Shown here in pieces: positions 55,248-63,841 of a stretch of 64,000 bases of DNA. The stretch is taken from positions 62,001 through 126,000 of the forward strand of contig JADJEA010000026.1 of the NCBI GenBank assembly GCA_016702415.1. The letters are read 5' to 3'. The DNA is from Nostocoides sp. (GTDB taxonomy: Bacteria > Actinomycetota > Actinomycetes > Actinomycetales > Dermatophilaceae). The translations under genes and the position numbers were made by a program. The stretch's first letter is position 1. Every line of letters begins with the position of its first letter. The notes below the pieces were generated by a model. It was not told the DNA's origin, did not search any database, and saw only the letters and a list, made by a program, of their open reading frames with translations.

Positions 55248-56693
55248 ATGCCGACATTCGAGTACGCCCCCGCCTCAGAATCCCGGGCGGTCGTCGACAT
55301 CAGGAGCACCTACGGCCTCTTCATCGGCGGGACCTTCGTCGCGGGGACGGGTGGGATCTTCACCACCGTCAACCCGGCCACCGAGGAGCCTCTCGCCGAG
55401 ATCGCGGAGGCGAGCGCCGCAGACGTGGACGCGGCCGTCAAGGCGGCGCGGACGGCATACACACGGGTCTGGTCGCGGATGTCGGGCAGCGACCGCGGGA
55501 AGTACCTCTTCCGGATCGCCCGGCTGTTGCAGGAACGCGCCCGTGAGTTCGCGGTCCTGGAGACGCTCGACAACGGCAAGCCGATCAAGGAGACCCGCGA
55601 CGTCGACGTCCCCCTCGCTGCGGCGCACTTCTTCTATCACGCCGGCTGGGCCGACAAGCTGGAGTATGCCGCGCTCGGCCCCGACCCGCGCCCGCACGGG
55701 GTTGTGGGACAAGTGATTCCGTGGAACTTCCCGCTGCTGATGCTTGCGTGGAAGATCGCGCCGGCGCTGGCCACGGGCAACACCGTCGTCCTCAAGCCCG
55801 CCGAGACGACCCCCCTGACGGCCCTGCTCTTCGCCGACCTCTGCCGTCAGGCCGACCTGCCCCCCGGCGTCGTCAATATCGTCACCGGCGCAGGTCCGAC
55901 CGGGCAGGCCATCGTCGACCATCCCGGCATCGACAAGATCGCCTTCACCGGATCGACGGCGGTCGGCAAGATGATCGCCCGCTCCATCGCCGGCACCCGC
56001 CGGAGGGCGACCCTGGAACTCGGCGGCAAGGCCGCCAATATCGTCTTCGATGACGCGCCGATCGACCAGGCGATCGAGGGCATCGTCAACGGAATCTTCT
56101 TCAATCAGGGCCAAGTCTGTTGCGCCGGAAGCAGACTGCTGGTCCAGGAGTCGATCGCGGACACGGTGATAAAGCGCCTCCAGCGCCGCCTGGCCACCTT
56201 GCGTGTCGGCGACCCCCTGGACAAGAACACCGACGTCGGCGCGATCAACAGCCGTCGGCAACTCGACCGGATCACCGAACTCAGCGCCGCCGGTGAGGCC
56301 GAGGGCGCGCTCCGCTGGGACAGCGGATGCCCGTTGCCGGACAAGGGATTCTGGTTCCGCCCCACGGTGTTCACCGGCGTCGCGCAGACGCACCGGATCG
56401 CCCAGGAGGAGATCTTCGGGCCGGTGCTGTCGGTGCTGACCTTCCGCACGCCCGGTGAGGCGGTGGCCAAGGCCAATAACACGGCATACGGGCTATCGGC
56501 GGGGGTATGGACCGAGAAGGGATCGCGCATCCTGTGGATGGCCGATCAGCTGCGGGCCGGTGTCGTGTGGGCCAACACCTTCAACCGCTTCGATCCGGCG
56601 AGTCCGTTCGGCGGCTATAAGGAGTCCGGCTATGGCCGGGAGGGCGGGCGCCATGGGCTGGCTGCCTATGTCGTGACGGGAGAGGGCGCATGA
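55248..56693 (+). CDS. Aldehyde dehydrogenase family protein
   Basis: A 481-residue NAD(P)-dependent aldehyde dehydrogenase. Catalytic Cys291 lies in NQGQVCCAGSR and the general base Glu257 in TLELGGKAANIV; the cofactor loop FTGSTAVGK and VIPWNFP are intact. Located 9 bp after deoC, it most likely oxidises the acetaldehyde released by DeoC to acetate. The ATG lies within a GTATGCC motif. Its stop overlaps the start of a second, shorter ALDH-like gene (ATGA), so the pair is co-translated. Confidence 0.92.
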   Translation: MPTFEYAPASESRAVVDIRSTYGLFIGGTFVAGTGGIFTTVNPATEEPLAEIAEASAADVDAAVKAARTAYTRVWSRMSGSDRGKYLFRIARLLQERAREFAVLETLDNGKPIKETRDVDVPLAAAHFFYHAGWADKLEYAALGPDPRPHGVVGQVIPWNFPLLMLAWKIAPALATGNTVVLKPAETTPLTALLFADLCRQADLPPGVVNIVTGAGPTGQAIVDHPGIDKIAFTGSTAVGKMIARSIAGTRRRATLELGGKAANIVFDDAPIDQAIEGIVNGIFFNQGQVCCAGSRLLVQESIADTVIKRLQRRLATLRVGDPLDKNTDVGAINSRRQLDRITELSAAGEAEGALRWDSGCPLPDKGFWFRPTVFTGVAQTHRIAQEEIFGPVLSVLTFRTPGEAVAKANNTAYGLSAGVWTEKGSRILWMADQLRAGVVWANTFNRFDPASPFGGYKESGYGREGGRHGLAAYVVTGEGA

Positions 56694-57574
56694 CCCGGGT
56701 CGAGGTCAAGAAGACCTACAAGCTCTATGTCGGCGGGGCCTTCCCCCGCAGCGAGTCCGGCCGGTCGTATGCCGTATCCGACGCCCGCGGGCAGTTCCTC
56801 GCCAATGCCTCGCTCGCCTCTCGCAAGGACGCGCGCGACGCGGTCGTCGCCGCCCGCAAGGCGCAGCCGGGATGGGCGGGGGCCACGGCATACAACCGCG
56901 GTCAGGTCCTCTATCGGGTCGCGGAGGTCATGGAGTCGCGGCGGACGCAGTTCGTCGAGGAAACCCGCGCCGCCGAGGGGGTGACACCCGCGCGCGCGGC
57001 GGCCCTCGTCGACGCCGCGATCGACCGCTGGGTCTGGTATGCCGGGTGGTCCGACAAGTACCCCCAGGTGCTCGGCGGACTGAACCCGGTGGCCGGTCCC
57101 TTCTTCGACATCTCGCTCCCGGAGCCCACCGGGGTCGTGGCCGCCCTTGCGCCACAGGGAAGTTCACTGCTCGGGCTGGTCAGCGTCGTGGCCCCGATCA
57201 TCGTCACGGGCAACACCGCGGTCGTGCTCGCCAGCAGGGAGCGGCCCGTGCCCGCGATCACCCTCGCCGAGTCGCTCGCGACCTCCGACGTCCCCGGGGG
57301 GGTCGTCAATCTCCTCACCGGCGACCCCGCGGAAATGGCGCCCTGGCTGGCCTCCCACCGCGACGTCAACGCGATCGACCTGACCGGGGTCGCGGGGACG
57401 GCGATCGACTGGGCGGAGTTGGAGCGGGCTGCGGCCGACAATCTCAAGCGGGTCCGCCGGCCGCGGTTGAGCCAGGACGGCCCGACCGAGCCGGACTGGA
57501 GCGCCAACCTGGGCCTCGACCGGTTGACGGCCTTCGTCGAGACCAAGACCGTCTGGCATCCCAAGGGGCGCTGA
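56690..57574 (+). CDS. ALDH-like half protein lacking the catalytic cysteine domain
   Basis: A 294-residue protein homologous to the N-terminal and cofactor-binding part of aldehyde dehydrogenases (TYKLYVGGAFPRSESG, APQGSSLLGLVSVVAPIIVTGNT split by breaks, then GGVVNLLTGD). It ends before the position of the catalytic Cys, and the usual WNFP is replaced by PQGS. The frame is clean and stop-free, so this is a stable short form rather than a decayed gene. ATGA overlap with the full ALDH suggests a complex. Similar deoC-ALDH-short ALDH trios occur in other actinobacteria as far as I recall. Confidence 0.85.
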   Translation: MTRVEVKKTYKLYVGGAFPRSESGRSYAVSDARGQFLANASLASRKDARDAVVAARKAQPGWAGATAYNRGQVLYRVAEVMESRRTQFVEETRAAEGVTPARAAALVDAAIDRWVWYAGWSDKYPQVLGGLNPVAGPFFDISLPEPTGVVAALAPQGSSLLGLVSVVAPIIVTGNTAVVLASRERPVPAITLAESLATSDVPGGVVNLLTGDPAEMAPWLASHRDVNAIDLTGVAGTAIDWAELERAAADNLKRVRRPRLSQDGPTEPDWSANLGLDRLTAFVETKTVWHPKGR

Positions 57575-57607
57575 GCCGGCCTCAGAGCCCGGTTTCAGAG
57601 CCCGACC

Positions 57608-58144
57608 TCAGAGGTCGGCGACGTCCAGGTCGACTTGGATCTCGGTGGCCAGCCGCTCCAGATCGGCCCGCAGGGCCGCCAGATCGCTCGACGGCGGCGC
57701 CGTCGCGACGACGTGAGCCTCGAACAGCTGCCCACCGGCCATCGGGGCGGGGCCGGTCGCTGTCGTGAGTTCCTCGACGTTGACGCCGTGGCGCGCGAGC
57801 ACCTCCGAGACCGCCCCGACGATGCCGGGATGGTCGTTGCCCACCAGATCGAGCCGTATGCCGCGCCCCTCCCCCGCACCGTCCGCCCCCGGGCTTGCCG
57901 GCTGGGCGACGGTCCCCGCATGCACGGTGATGTCGAGCAACCCGGCGAGCGGAGCCAGCGCGGAGGTGAACTCCGCGACCCGCTCTGAGGGCACGGCGAC
58001 CACGACGATGCCGGCGAACTTCCCGGCGAGCTCGGCGAGCTGACTGCGCTCCCAGTTGCCGCCGCACTCGGTCACGATGCGGGCCAGCGAACTGACCAAC
58101 CCCGCGCGGTCGTCACCGATGACGGTCAGGATGAGGGTCTCCAC
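57608..58144 (-). CDS. Tandem ACT-domain protein (GcvR-like)
   Basis: A 178-residue protein made of two ACT domains, about 1-80 (LILTVIGDDRAGLVSSLARI) and 95-178 (LDLVGNDHPGIVGAVSEVLA). Each has the Asp-x-x-Gly-hydrophobic ligand loop. Such proteins bind amino acids; GcvR-type members regulate glycine cleavage, but no DNA-binding or gcv gene is nearby, so the role is open. The GTG start at 58144 follows a TACGAT box by 6 nt and has no ribosome-binding site, so the mRNA appears leaderless. Longer frames upstream are rejected for that reason. Confidence 0.85.
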   Translation of the reverse strand: METLILTVIGDDRAGLVSSLARIVTECGGNWERSQLAELAGKFAGIVVVAVPSERVAEFTSALAPLAGLLDITVHAGTVAQPASPGADGAGEGRGIRLDLVGNDHPGIVGAVSEVLARHGVNVEELTTATGPAPMAGGQLFEAHVVATAPPSSDLAALRADLERLATEIQVDLDVADL

Positions 58145-58150
58145 GCCCCG

Positions 58151-58156
58151 ATCGTA
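58151..58156 (-). promoter_or_regulatory. -10 box of a leaderless promoter for the ACT protein gene
   Basis: TACGAT on the minus strand fits TANNNT and ends 6 nt before the GTG start. It is one of the repeated cases in this window and fixes the likely start codon. Confidence 0.45.
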
Positions 58157-58258
58157 GCGAGGCCTCTCGCTGGCTGCCCCACCCCGCAGCAACCGCGGCC
58201 GGGCAGACGTGCCTCGTCCCTTCGGCGGTGGCGGCCGTGGTTCGTCGCCTCCTGGCCG

Positions 58259-58264
58259 TACCGT
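58259..58264 (+). promoter_or_regulatory. -10 box of a leaderless promoter for the uridine kinase-like gene
   Basis: TACCGT ends 6 nt before GTG 58271 and directly abuts ATG 58265. The spacing seen at other genes favours the GTG as start. Confidence 0.4.
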
Positions 58265-58270
58265 ATGCCT

Positions 58271-58927
58271 GTGCCCCCGGAGCCGACGCTGCCCGCCCGC
58301 CCCGTCGTCGTCCTCCTCTGCGGCCCGAGCGGCGCCGGGAAGTCGCGGCTGGCCGGGCGACTCCATGACCGGCACGGCTGGCCTGTGGTGGCCCTCGACA
58401 ACTTCTATCGGGATATCGACGACCCCGGGCTGCCCCGGCATCCGACCCTCGGGATCGCCGATTGGGACGATCCGGCCTCCTGGGATGCGGAGGGAGCCGC
58501 GGCGGCGATCGGGGAGCTCGCGGCATCCGGACGGGCGGGCATCCCGGTCTACGACATCGCGACCAGCAGGCGGGTCGGGTCCACCGATGTGACCGCCCGC
58601 CCCACCGATCTCCTTGTCGCCGAAGGGATCTTCGCGGCCGAGCTGACCGGCCGCCTGCGGCGGGAGGGGCTCTTGCACAGCGCGTGGTGCGTCCGCGACA
58701 ACCGAGTCCTGACGATGGCCCGTCGCTTCCGCCGCGACCTTGCGGAGGGCCGCAAGCCGCCGCTGGTCCTGGCCCGCCGGGGCTGGGCCCTCATGCGGGC
58801 CGAGCCGGGAATCGTCGCCCGCGCGGAGGCTCTCGGCGCGCGCGCGATCACTCAGCGCGCCCTCGCCGCCGCGCTGGAGCCCGCGGCCCCGCCTGGCCGG
58901 AGACCCGCCGGCTCGGTTACCGCGTGA
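58271..58927 (+). CDS. Uridine kinase-like P-loop protein
   Basis: A 218-residue cytoplasmic kinase-like protein. The P-loop is CGPSGAGKSRLAGRL near residue 20, followed by VVALDNFYRDIDDPGLPRH. This is the uridine/phosphoribulokinase-family pattern, in which the Asp of LDNFYRD is catalytic. VYDIATSRR and LLVAEGIFAAEL match later family motifs. Phosphorylation of uridine or another nucleoside would fit the neighbourhood of nucleoside genes. GTG 58271 is preferred over ATG 58265 because of the -10 box. Its end overlaps the convergent secreted-protein gene by 11 bp. Confidence 0.85.
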   Translation: MPPEPTLPARPVVVLLCGPSGAGKSRLAGRLHDRHGWPVVALDNFYRDIDDPGLPRHPTLGIADWDDPASWDAEGAAAAIGELAASGRAGIPVYDIATSRRVGSTDVTARPTDLLVAEGIFAAELTGRLRREGLLHSAWCVRDNRVLTMARRFRRDLAEGRKPPLVLARRGWALMRAEPGIVARAEALGARAITQRALAAALEPAAPPGRRPAGSVTA

Positions 58928-59549
58928 AGTGCGCTTTGACGGTGTTGCCCGCTCCCGGGATGGCGAGGTTGATGATCGGCGTCGCCAACCCGCAGTTGGC
59001 GAACCTCGGCAGGGTGTAGGTCCCGGTCATCCAATAGTCGTATGACGTGCCCGGGCCGGTACCCGTCGTGTGGAAGCGCCCGTCCAGCGTCTGCGTGAAC
59101 GGCGCTGTCTTGCAGTAGTTTCCGACGAGGTTGAGGTTGAGCCCGACGGGCTTGATCGAAACGATCTGGACGGTGGTCGTCTGGGTGGTGCGCAACACCC
59201 AGTCCCAGTCGTCGAAACTGATCGACGTCGTCGACGGCCCCACCTGTGTGATCTTGGTCGTGACATCGGCCAGCGGCAGGCTGCCGATCTTCAGCCGCGT
59301 CGTCCCGGCCGGCAAAGAGAGCATCCCGACGATGGTGCGCTTGTCGCTGTCGAGGACACCGACGAACGACCCGCGCGGATAGGTCGTCGTCTGGTTGAGC
59401 TTCTTGATCGTCGTCGTCACGTCGACATTGGCAACGACGTCGGCCGTCCAGGCCGAAGCCGGGGCTCCCGTCGTCAATGCGACGCCGAGCGCGGCAGCGC
59501 CGGCCACGAGCGCACTGCGAACCCGGGAACGAGTGGCAAGACGACGCAT
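58917..59549 (-). CDS. Secreted hypothetical protein
   Basis: A 210-residue exported protein of unknown function. A classical signal peptide (MRRLATRSRVRSALVAGAA, cut near ASA-W at about 33) is followed by a Thr/Val/Ile-rich, beta-type mature domain. Two Cys residues (NYCKTAP, ANCGLAT) probably form a disulfide. GGAGG precedes the ATG and a strong sigma-70-type promoter lies upstream. I see no catalytic motif. It may be a cell-surface or carbohydrate-binding-like domain, but that is a guess. Confidence 0.75.
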   Translation of the reverse strand: MRRLATRSRVRSALVAGAAALGVALTTGAPASAWTADVVANVDVTTTIKKLNQTTTYPRGSFVGVLDSDKRTIVGMLSLPAGTTRLKIGSLPLADVTTKITQVGPSTTSISFDDWDWVLRTTQTTTVQIVSIKPVGLNLNLVGNYCKTAPFTQTLDGRFHTTGTGPGTSYDYWMTGTYTLPRFANCGLATPIINLAIPGAGNTVKAHFTR

Positions 59550-59589
59550 CCGAGCCTCCGTGGGTCAGCGGTTACCTGAGGTGGCGGAT

Positions 59590-59617
59590 AACTTACCGGC
59601 CGGTTGCCTTCTGTCAA
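59590..59617 (-). promoter_or_regulatory. Sigma-70-type promoter of the secreted hypothetical gene
   Basis: On the minus strand a perfect -35 hexamer TTGACA (59612-59617) is followed after 16 bp by TAAGTT (59590-59595), which fits TANNNT. The expected transcript has a leader of about 35 nt with the GGAGG ribosome-binding site. It is the clearest two-box promoter I found in the window. Confidence 0.6.
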
Positions 59618-59677
59618 GGGTTGACGAACTGGCGCTCACCGCCCGCATCCGCGACGGGTCCGCCCAGCGGCGACGGC

Positions 59678-60796
59678 TCAGGCGAGGCCGAGCGCGGCAT
59701 ACCCCGGCTTGACGACGCCGTCGATGATCGCGAGGCGCTCGTCGAAGGGGAGGAAGGCCGACTTCATCGCGTTGATCGTGGCCCAACGCAGGTCGGCGAG
59801 GGTCCAGCCGGCCTGGTCGACCAACTGCTGCATCTCCCGGCCCATCGTCGTATTGCTCATCAGCCGGTTGTCGGTATTGATCGTCACCCGGAAGCGCAAC
59901 TGCTTGAGCAGCGTGATCGGGTGTGCGGCAACGGATTCCGCGGCCCCCGTCTGAAGATTGCTGGTCGGGCACATCTCGAGTGGGATGCGGGCGTCGCGGA
60001 CGTATGCCGCGAGCCTCCCCAGCGCGGGCCGCTCACCGAAGGTGTCGATGTCGTCGACGATGCGCACCCCGTGTCCGAGGCGGTCGGCGCCGCACCACTG
60101 GATGGCCTCCCAGATGCTCGGCAGGCCGAACGCCTCCCCCGCGTGGATGGTGAAGTGGGCGTTTTCGCGCTGGAGATATTCGAAGGCGTCGAGATGGCGG
60201 GTCGGTGGGTATCCCGCCTCGGCGCCGGCGATGTCGAAGCCGCCGACGCCCTGGTCGCGATAGCGGACGGCCAGTTCGGCGATCTCGCGGGACTTCGCCG
60301 CGTGCCGCATCGCCGTGAGCAGGGCGATCATCCGGATGGGGCGACCCGCGGCCGCAGCCTGCGCCTCGCCCTCGCGGAAGCCAGCGTTGACCGCCTCGAC
60401 GACATCCTCCAGGGACAGCCCACCGGCCAGGTGTTGCTCTGGCGCATAACGGGATTCGGCATAGACGACGCCGTCCCCGGCAAGGTCGAGGACGCACTCC
60501 CGCGCCACCCGGCGCAAGGCATCGGCGGACTGCATCACCGCTGTCGTGTGGGCGAAGGTCTCCAGATAGCGCACCAGGGAGCCCGAGTCCGCGCTCTCGT
60601 GGAACCACCGGCCGAGCGCGCCGGCGTCGGGGGCGGGCAGGTCGGCATACCCGATCTCGTCGGCGATCTCGATGATCGTCTGCGGCCGGACCCCGCCATC
60701 GAGGTGATCGTGGAGGAGGACTTTCGGCGCCGCGGCGACCTCCGCGCTGACGGGATAACCGGTCTCGGGGGCGACGAGGGCGGCGGCCGGCGTCAT
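59678..60796 (-). CDS. add: Adenosine deaminase
   Basis: Adenosine deaminase converts adenosine and deoxyadenosine to inosine forms, which punA can then split. The 372-residue TIM-barrel protein has the metal site HDHLDGG (His29, His31), the TIHAGEAFG loop with catalytic Glu, HGVRIVDD and the NTDNRLMSNT segment that supplies the metal Asp. The ATG overlaps the deoA stop (ATGA), placing it at the 3' end of the permease-cdd-deoA-add operon. Confidence 0.95.
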   Translation of the reverse strand: MTPAAALVAPETGYPVSAEVAAAPKVLLHDHLDGGVRPQTIIEIADEIGYADLPAPDAGALGRWFHESADSGSLVRYLETFAHTTAVMQSADALRRVARECVLDLAGDGVVYAESRYAPEQHLAGGLSLEDVVEAVNAGFREGEAQAAAAGRPIRMIALLTAMRHAAKSREIAELAVRYRDQGVGGFDIAGAEAGYPPTRHLDAFEYLQRENAHFTIHAGEAFGLPSIWEAIQWCGADRLGHGVRIVDDIDTFGERPALGRLAAYVRDARIPLEMCPTSNLQTGAAESVAAHPITLLKQLRFRVTINTDNRLMSNTTMGREMQQLVDQAGWTLADLRWATINAMKSAFLPFDERLAIIDGVVKPGYAALGLA

Positions 60797-62097
60797 GCGG
60801 CGTCCCCGGCGTCGATGCGGTCGATGACGAGGGGGAGCAGGTCGGGCCGCGACCCCTCGGGGGCGATGACGATACCGCCGTCGAGCGCGGCCCGGGCGCG
60901 CTCGAAGCGTTCCGGGGTGTCGGTATGCAGCGTCAGCAACGGCTCGCCGGCGCGGACCACCGCGCCCGGCCGGACATGGAGTTCGATCCCGGCACCCGCC
61001 TGCACGGGGTCCTCCTTGCGGGCCCGGCCGGCGCCGAGGCGCCAGGCGGCCAGGCCCACGGCATACGCGTCGAGGATGGTGACGACACCGTCCGTGGGGG
61101 AACGCACCTGATCGGTATGCCGCGCCACCGGCAGCGGGGCGTCCGGGTCGCCGCCCTGGGCACGGATCATCCGCCGCCAGGCGTCCATCGCCCGGCCGTC
61201 AGCGAGCGCTGCGGCGACATCCTGGCCCCCGCGGCCCGCGGCCTGGAGCATCTCCTGCGCGAGTCGGACGGTCAGCTCGACGACATCGGGCGGACCCCCA
61301 CCCGCGAGGACCTCGACCGACTCGCGGACCTCCACCGCATTGCCCGCGGTCAGGCCCAGTGGCACGTCCATATTCGTCAGCAGCGCAACGGTATTGACGC
61401 CGGCATCGGTGCCCAGCGCAACCATCGTGCGGGCGAGTTCGCGGGCCTGGTCAACGGTCTTCATGAACGCCCCCGACCCGACCTTGACGTCCAGGACGAG
61501 GGCGCCGGTGCCCTCGGCGATCTTCTTGCTCATGATCGAACTCGCGATCAGCGGGATCGCTTCGACGGTTCCGGTGACATCGCGCAGGGCATACAGCTTC
61601 TTGTCGGCGGGGGCCAGCCCGGACCCGGCGGCGCAGATGACTGCGCCGACGTCGTCGAGTTGGGCGAGCATCTCGGCATTCGACAGGGACGCGCGCCACC
61701 CGGAGATCGATTCGAGCTTGTCCAAGGTGCCGCCGGTATGGCCGAGACCGCGCCCGGACAGCTGCGGGACCGCGACCCCGAAGACCGCGACCAGTGGTGC
61801 AAGCGGGAGGGTGATCTTGTCCCCGACCCCCCCGGTGGAGTGCTTGTCCGCGGTCGGGCGGGACAGGCCGGAGAAGTCCATCCGCTCACCGCTGGCGATC
61901 ATCGCCTGCGTCCAGGTCGCGATCTCGCGGCGGGTCATTCCGTTGAGCAATACCGCCATCCCGAGAGCGGACATCTGCTCGTCGGCGACGACCCCGCGGG
62001 TGTAGGCATCGATGACCCACCGGATCTGCTCGTCCGACAACTCGTGGCGATCACGCTTGGTGACGATGACGTCGACGGCATCGAAGGCTTCACTCAT
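60793..62097 (-). CDS. deoA: Thymidine phosphorylase
   Basis: The enzyme cleaves thymidine and deoxyuridine with phosphate to base and deoxyribose 1-phosphate. The 434-residue length is standard. The KHSTGGVGDK phosphate-binding motif, SGRGLGHTGGTLDKLESI and DVKVGSGAFMK are intact, and the C-terminal PYNP domain with HTDTPERF follows. The gene could be read from an ATG 11 codons earlier, but ATG 62097 fits the family N-terminus (AFDAVDVIVTKRD). It lies 55 bp after cdd and overlaps add. Confidence 0.95.
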   Translation of the reverse strand: MSEAFDAVDVIVTKRDRHELSDEQIRWVIDAYTRGVVADEQMSALGMAVLLNGMTRREIATWTQAMIASGERMDFSGLSRPTADKHSTGGVGDKITLPLAPLVAVFGVAVPQLSGRGLGHTGGTLDKLESISGWRASLSNAEMLAQLDDVGAVICAAGSGLAPADKKLYALRDVTGTVEAIPLIASSIMSKKIAEGTGALVLDVKVGSGAFMKTVDQARELARTMVALGTDAGVNTVALLTNMDVPLGLTAGNAVEVRESVEVLAGGGPPDVVELTVRLAQEMLQAAGRGGQDVAAALADGRAMDAWRRMIRAQGGDPDAPLPVARHTDQVRSPTDGVVTILDAYAVGLAAWRLGAGRARKEDPVQAGAGIELHVRPGAVVRAGEPLLTLHTDTPERFERARAALDGGIVIAPEGSRPDLLPLVIDRIDAGDAA

Positions 62098-62152
62098 CCG
62101 CGCATCATCGCAGACTCGGCGCACCATGCCGGGGACGCGTGCGATCGCGCGA

Positions 62153-62563
62153 TCAGGTGCCCGCGAGACGGTCGAGATCGTCGCGACCGAAGGCCTGTGG
62201 CAGCACATCTGCCATGGCCCGGATACCGACCGGCGTCATGAGCAGGCAGTCCCCACCACCGTTCTCCCACAACAGTTGCCGGCACCGCCCACACGGCATG
62301 AGGGCCCGACCGTCGGCACCGACGCAATAGACCCCAGCGAACTGGCCGCCCCCACCCATGTGCAGGGCCGACACCAGTCCGCACTCCGCGCACAGACCGA
62401 CACCGTATGCCGCGTTCTCGACATTGCACGCGGCATACGTCCGGCCGTCCGTCGTGATCCCGGCGACCCCGACGGGGAATCGGGAGTATGGGCAGTAGGC
62501 GTGTGTCGCCGCCGCGACCGCGGCCAGGCGCAGCGCCTCCCAGTCGATCCCCGGACCGGGCAT
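62153..62563 (-). CDS. cdd: Cytidine deaminase
   Basis: Cdd converts cytidine and deoxycytidine to uridine forms. The 136-residue protein has the zinc-site residues Cys58 and Glu60 in LCAECG and Cys91/Cys94 in PCGRCRQ, plus CNVENAAYG for substrate binding, the pattern of the small tetrameric enzymes. It starts 3 bp after the permease stop, so expression is tied to nucleoside uptake. Confidence 0.95.
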   Translation of the reverse strand: MPGPGIDWEALRLAAVAAATHAYCPYSRFPVGVAGITTDGRTYAACNVENAAYGVGLCAECGLVSALHMGGGGQFAGVYCVGADGRALMPCGRCRQLLWENGGGDCLLMTPVGIRAMADVLPQAFGRDDLDRLAGT

Positions 62564-62566
62564 GGG

Positions 62567-63841
62567 CTAGTGCCCGCCGCCCTTGCGATAGACCTGCCCG
62601 TCCGCGGCCGGCATCCGCAGTCGCTGGGAGGCGAAGGCGAGGACGAGGAGGGTCGTGACATACGGCAGGGTGCCGGCGAGTTCGCCAGGGACGACATCCG
62701 AGGTGAAGTACCACCATCCGGTCAAGGCCGCGACGGCGAGTGAGGAGATGGCCTGGACCACCCGCCCGCGCCGCAACTGCCAGAGCGCGACGATCACCAG
62801 GAGCGCGGCGACCAGGAGCAAGACGGCGTGGACGCTCTGGCCTCCGCGCAACCGGATGGCATCGGTGTAGCCGAAGAGCGCCGACCCGGCCAGCAGCCCA
62901 CCCGGCCGCCAGTTGCCGAAGATCATCGCCGCGAGGCCGATATAGCCACGGCCGCCCGTCTGGCCGTCGCGGAACAGATTGGAGGCGACCAGCGTCAGGA
63001 AGGCACCACCGAGCCCGGCCAGGCCACCGGAGGCGAGGACGGCGAGGAATTTGTAGCGATAGACGTTGACACCGAGGGATTCGGCCGCCGCCGGGGATTC
63101 GCCGACGGACCGCAGGCGCAGTCCGAAGGCGGTGCGCCACATGACCAGCCAGGTGGCGCCGAAGAGCGCGAGGGTGATCAGCGTCAGGACCGAGACATTC
63201 GTGGTCAACCCGCGGATGATGCCGGCGAGGTCGGACAGGAGGAAGATCCGCTTGCGTTCCAGAGTGAGCAACGGATCACCGACGAACGGCAGGGACAGCT
63301 GCGGTGGCTGCGGCAGTGGCGGCGACTGCGTCGGCCCGCCGCCGGGGAGGTGGGTGAAGAAGCGCGAGGCGAGATACTTCGCAATGCCCAGGCCGATGAT
63401 GTTGAGGGCGACACCGGAGACGATGTGGTCGACCCCGAAATAGACCGTCGCGATGGCATGGATGAGGCCGCCGACGAGGCCACCGACGGCGCCGCCGAGG
63501 ATGCCCACCCACGGCCCCCAGTGGTAGGCGCAGAAGGCCGAGGACCAGGTCCCGAGGATCATCATGCCCTCGAGGCCGATGTTGACCACCCCGGCACGTT
63601 CCGACCACAGGCCGCCCAGCCCGGCCAGCGCAATGGGCACCGCCAGGCCGAAAGCCGCGGCGATAGCACCGGAGGAGTCGAGGTCGTTGGCTCCCGTCAC
63701 GACGCGGAGGATCGACAGGACGACGAGTCCGCCGGCGATGATCCCCGCCCACCGGACGACCCGGTCCCGGGTGGACGAGTCGGTGGCCGGGGTGGCGGCG
63801 GGTGGCGTGGGGGCGGTCGGTGCCGTGGTCACGGTGGTCAT
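62567..63841 (-). CDS. Nucleoside ABC transporter permease (YufQ/BmpA-type)
   Basis: A 424-residue permease of the nucleoside (BmpA) importer class, with about ten membrane spans. The family core SERAGVVNIGLEGMMILG and the later SVGESPAAAESLGVN cytoplasmic loop, which contacts the ATPase, are present. An insert with GGGPTQSPPLPQPPQ lies in an external loop. The ATG overlaps the stop of a second permease gene that runs off the window edge. The linked cdd, deoA and add genes support nucleosides as substrate. Confidence 0.92.
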   Translation of the reverse strand: MTTVTTAPTAPTPPAATPATDSSTRDRVVRWAGIIAGGLVVLSILRVVTGANDLDSSGAIAAAFGLAVPIALAGLGGLWSERAGVVNIGLEGMMILGTWSSAFCAYHWGPWVGILGGAVGGLVGGLIHAIATVYFGVDHIVSGVALNIIGLGIAKYLASRFFTHLPGGGPTQSPPLPQPPQLSLPFVGDPLLTLERKRIFLLSDLAGIIRGLTTNVSVLTLITLALFGATWLVMWRTAFGLRLRSVGESPAAAESLGVNVYRYKFLAVLASGGLAGLGGAFLTLVASNLFRDGQTGGRGYIGLAAMIFGNWRPGGLLAGSALFGYTDAIRLRGGQSVHAVLLLVAALLVIVALWQLRRGRVVQAISSLAVAALTGWWYFTSDVVPGELAGTLPYVTTLLVLAFASQRLRMPAADGQVYRKGGGH

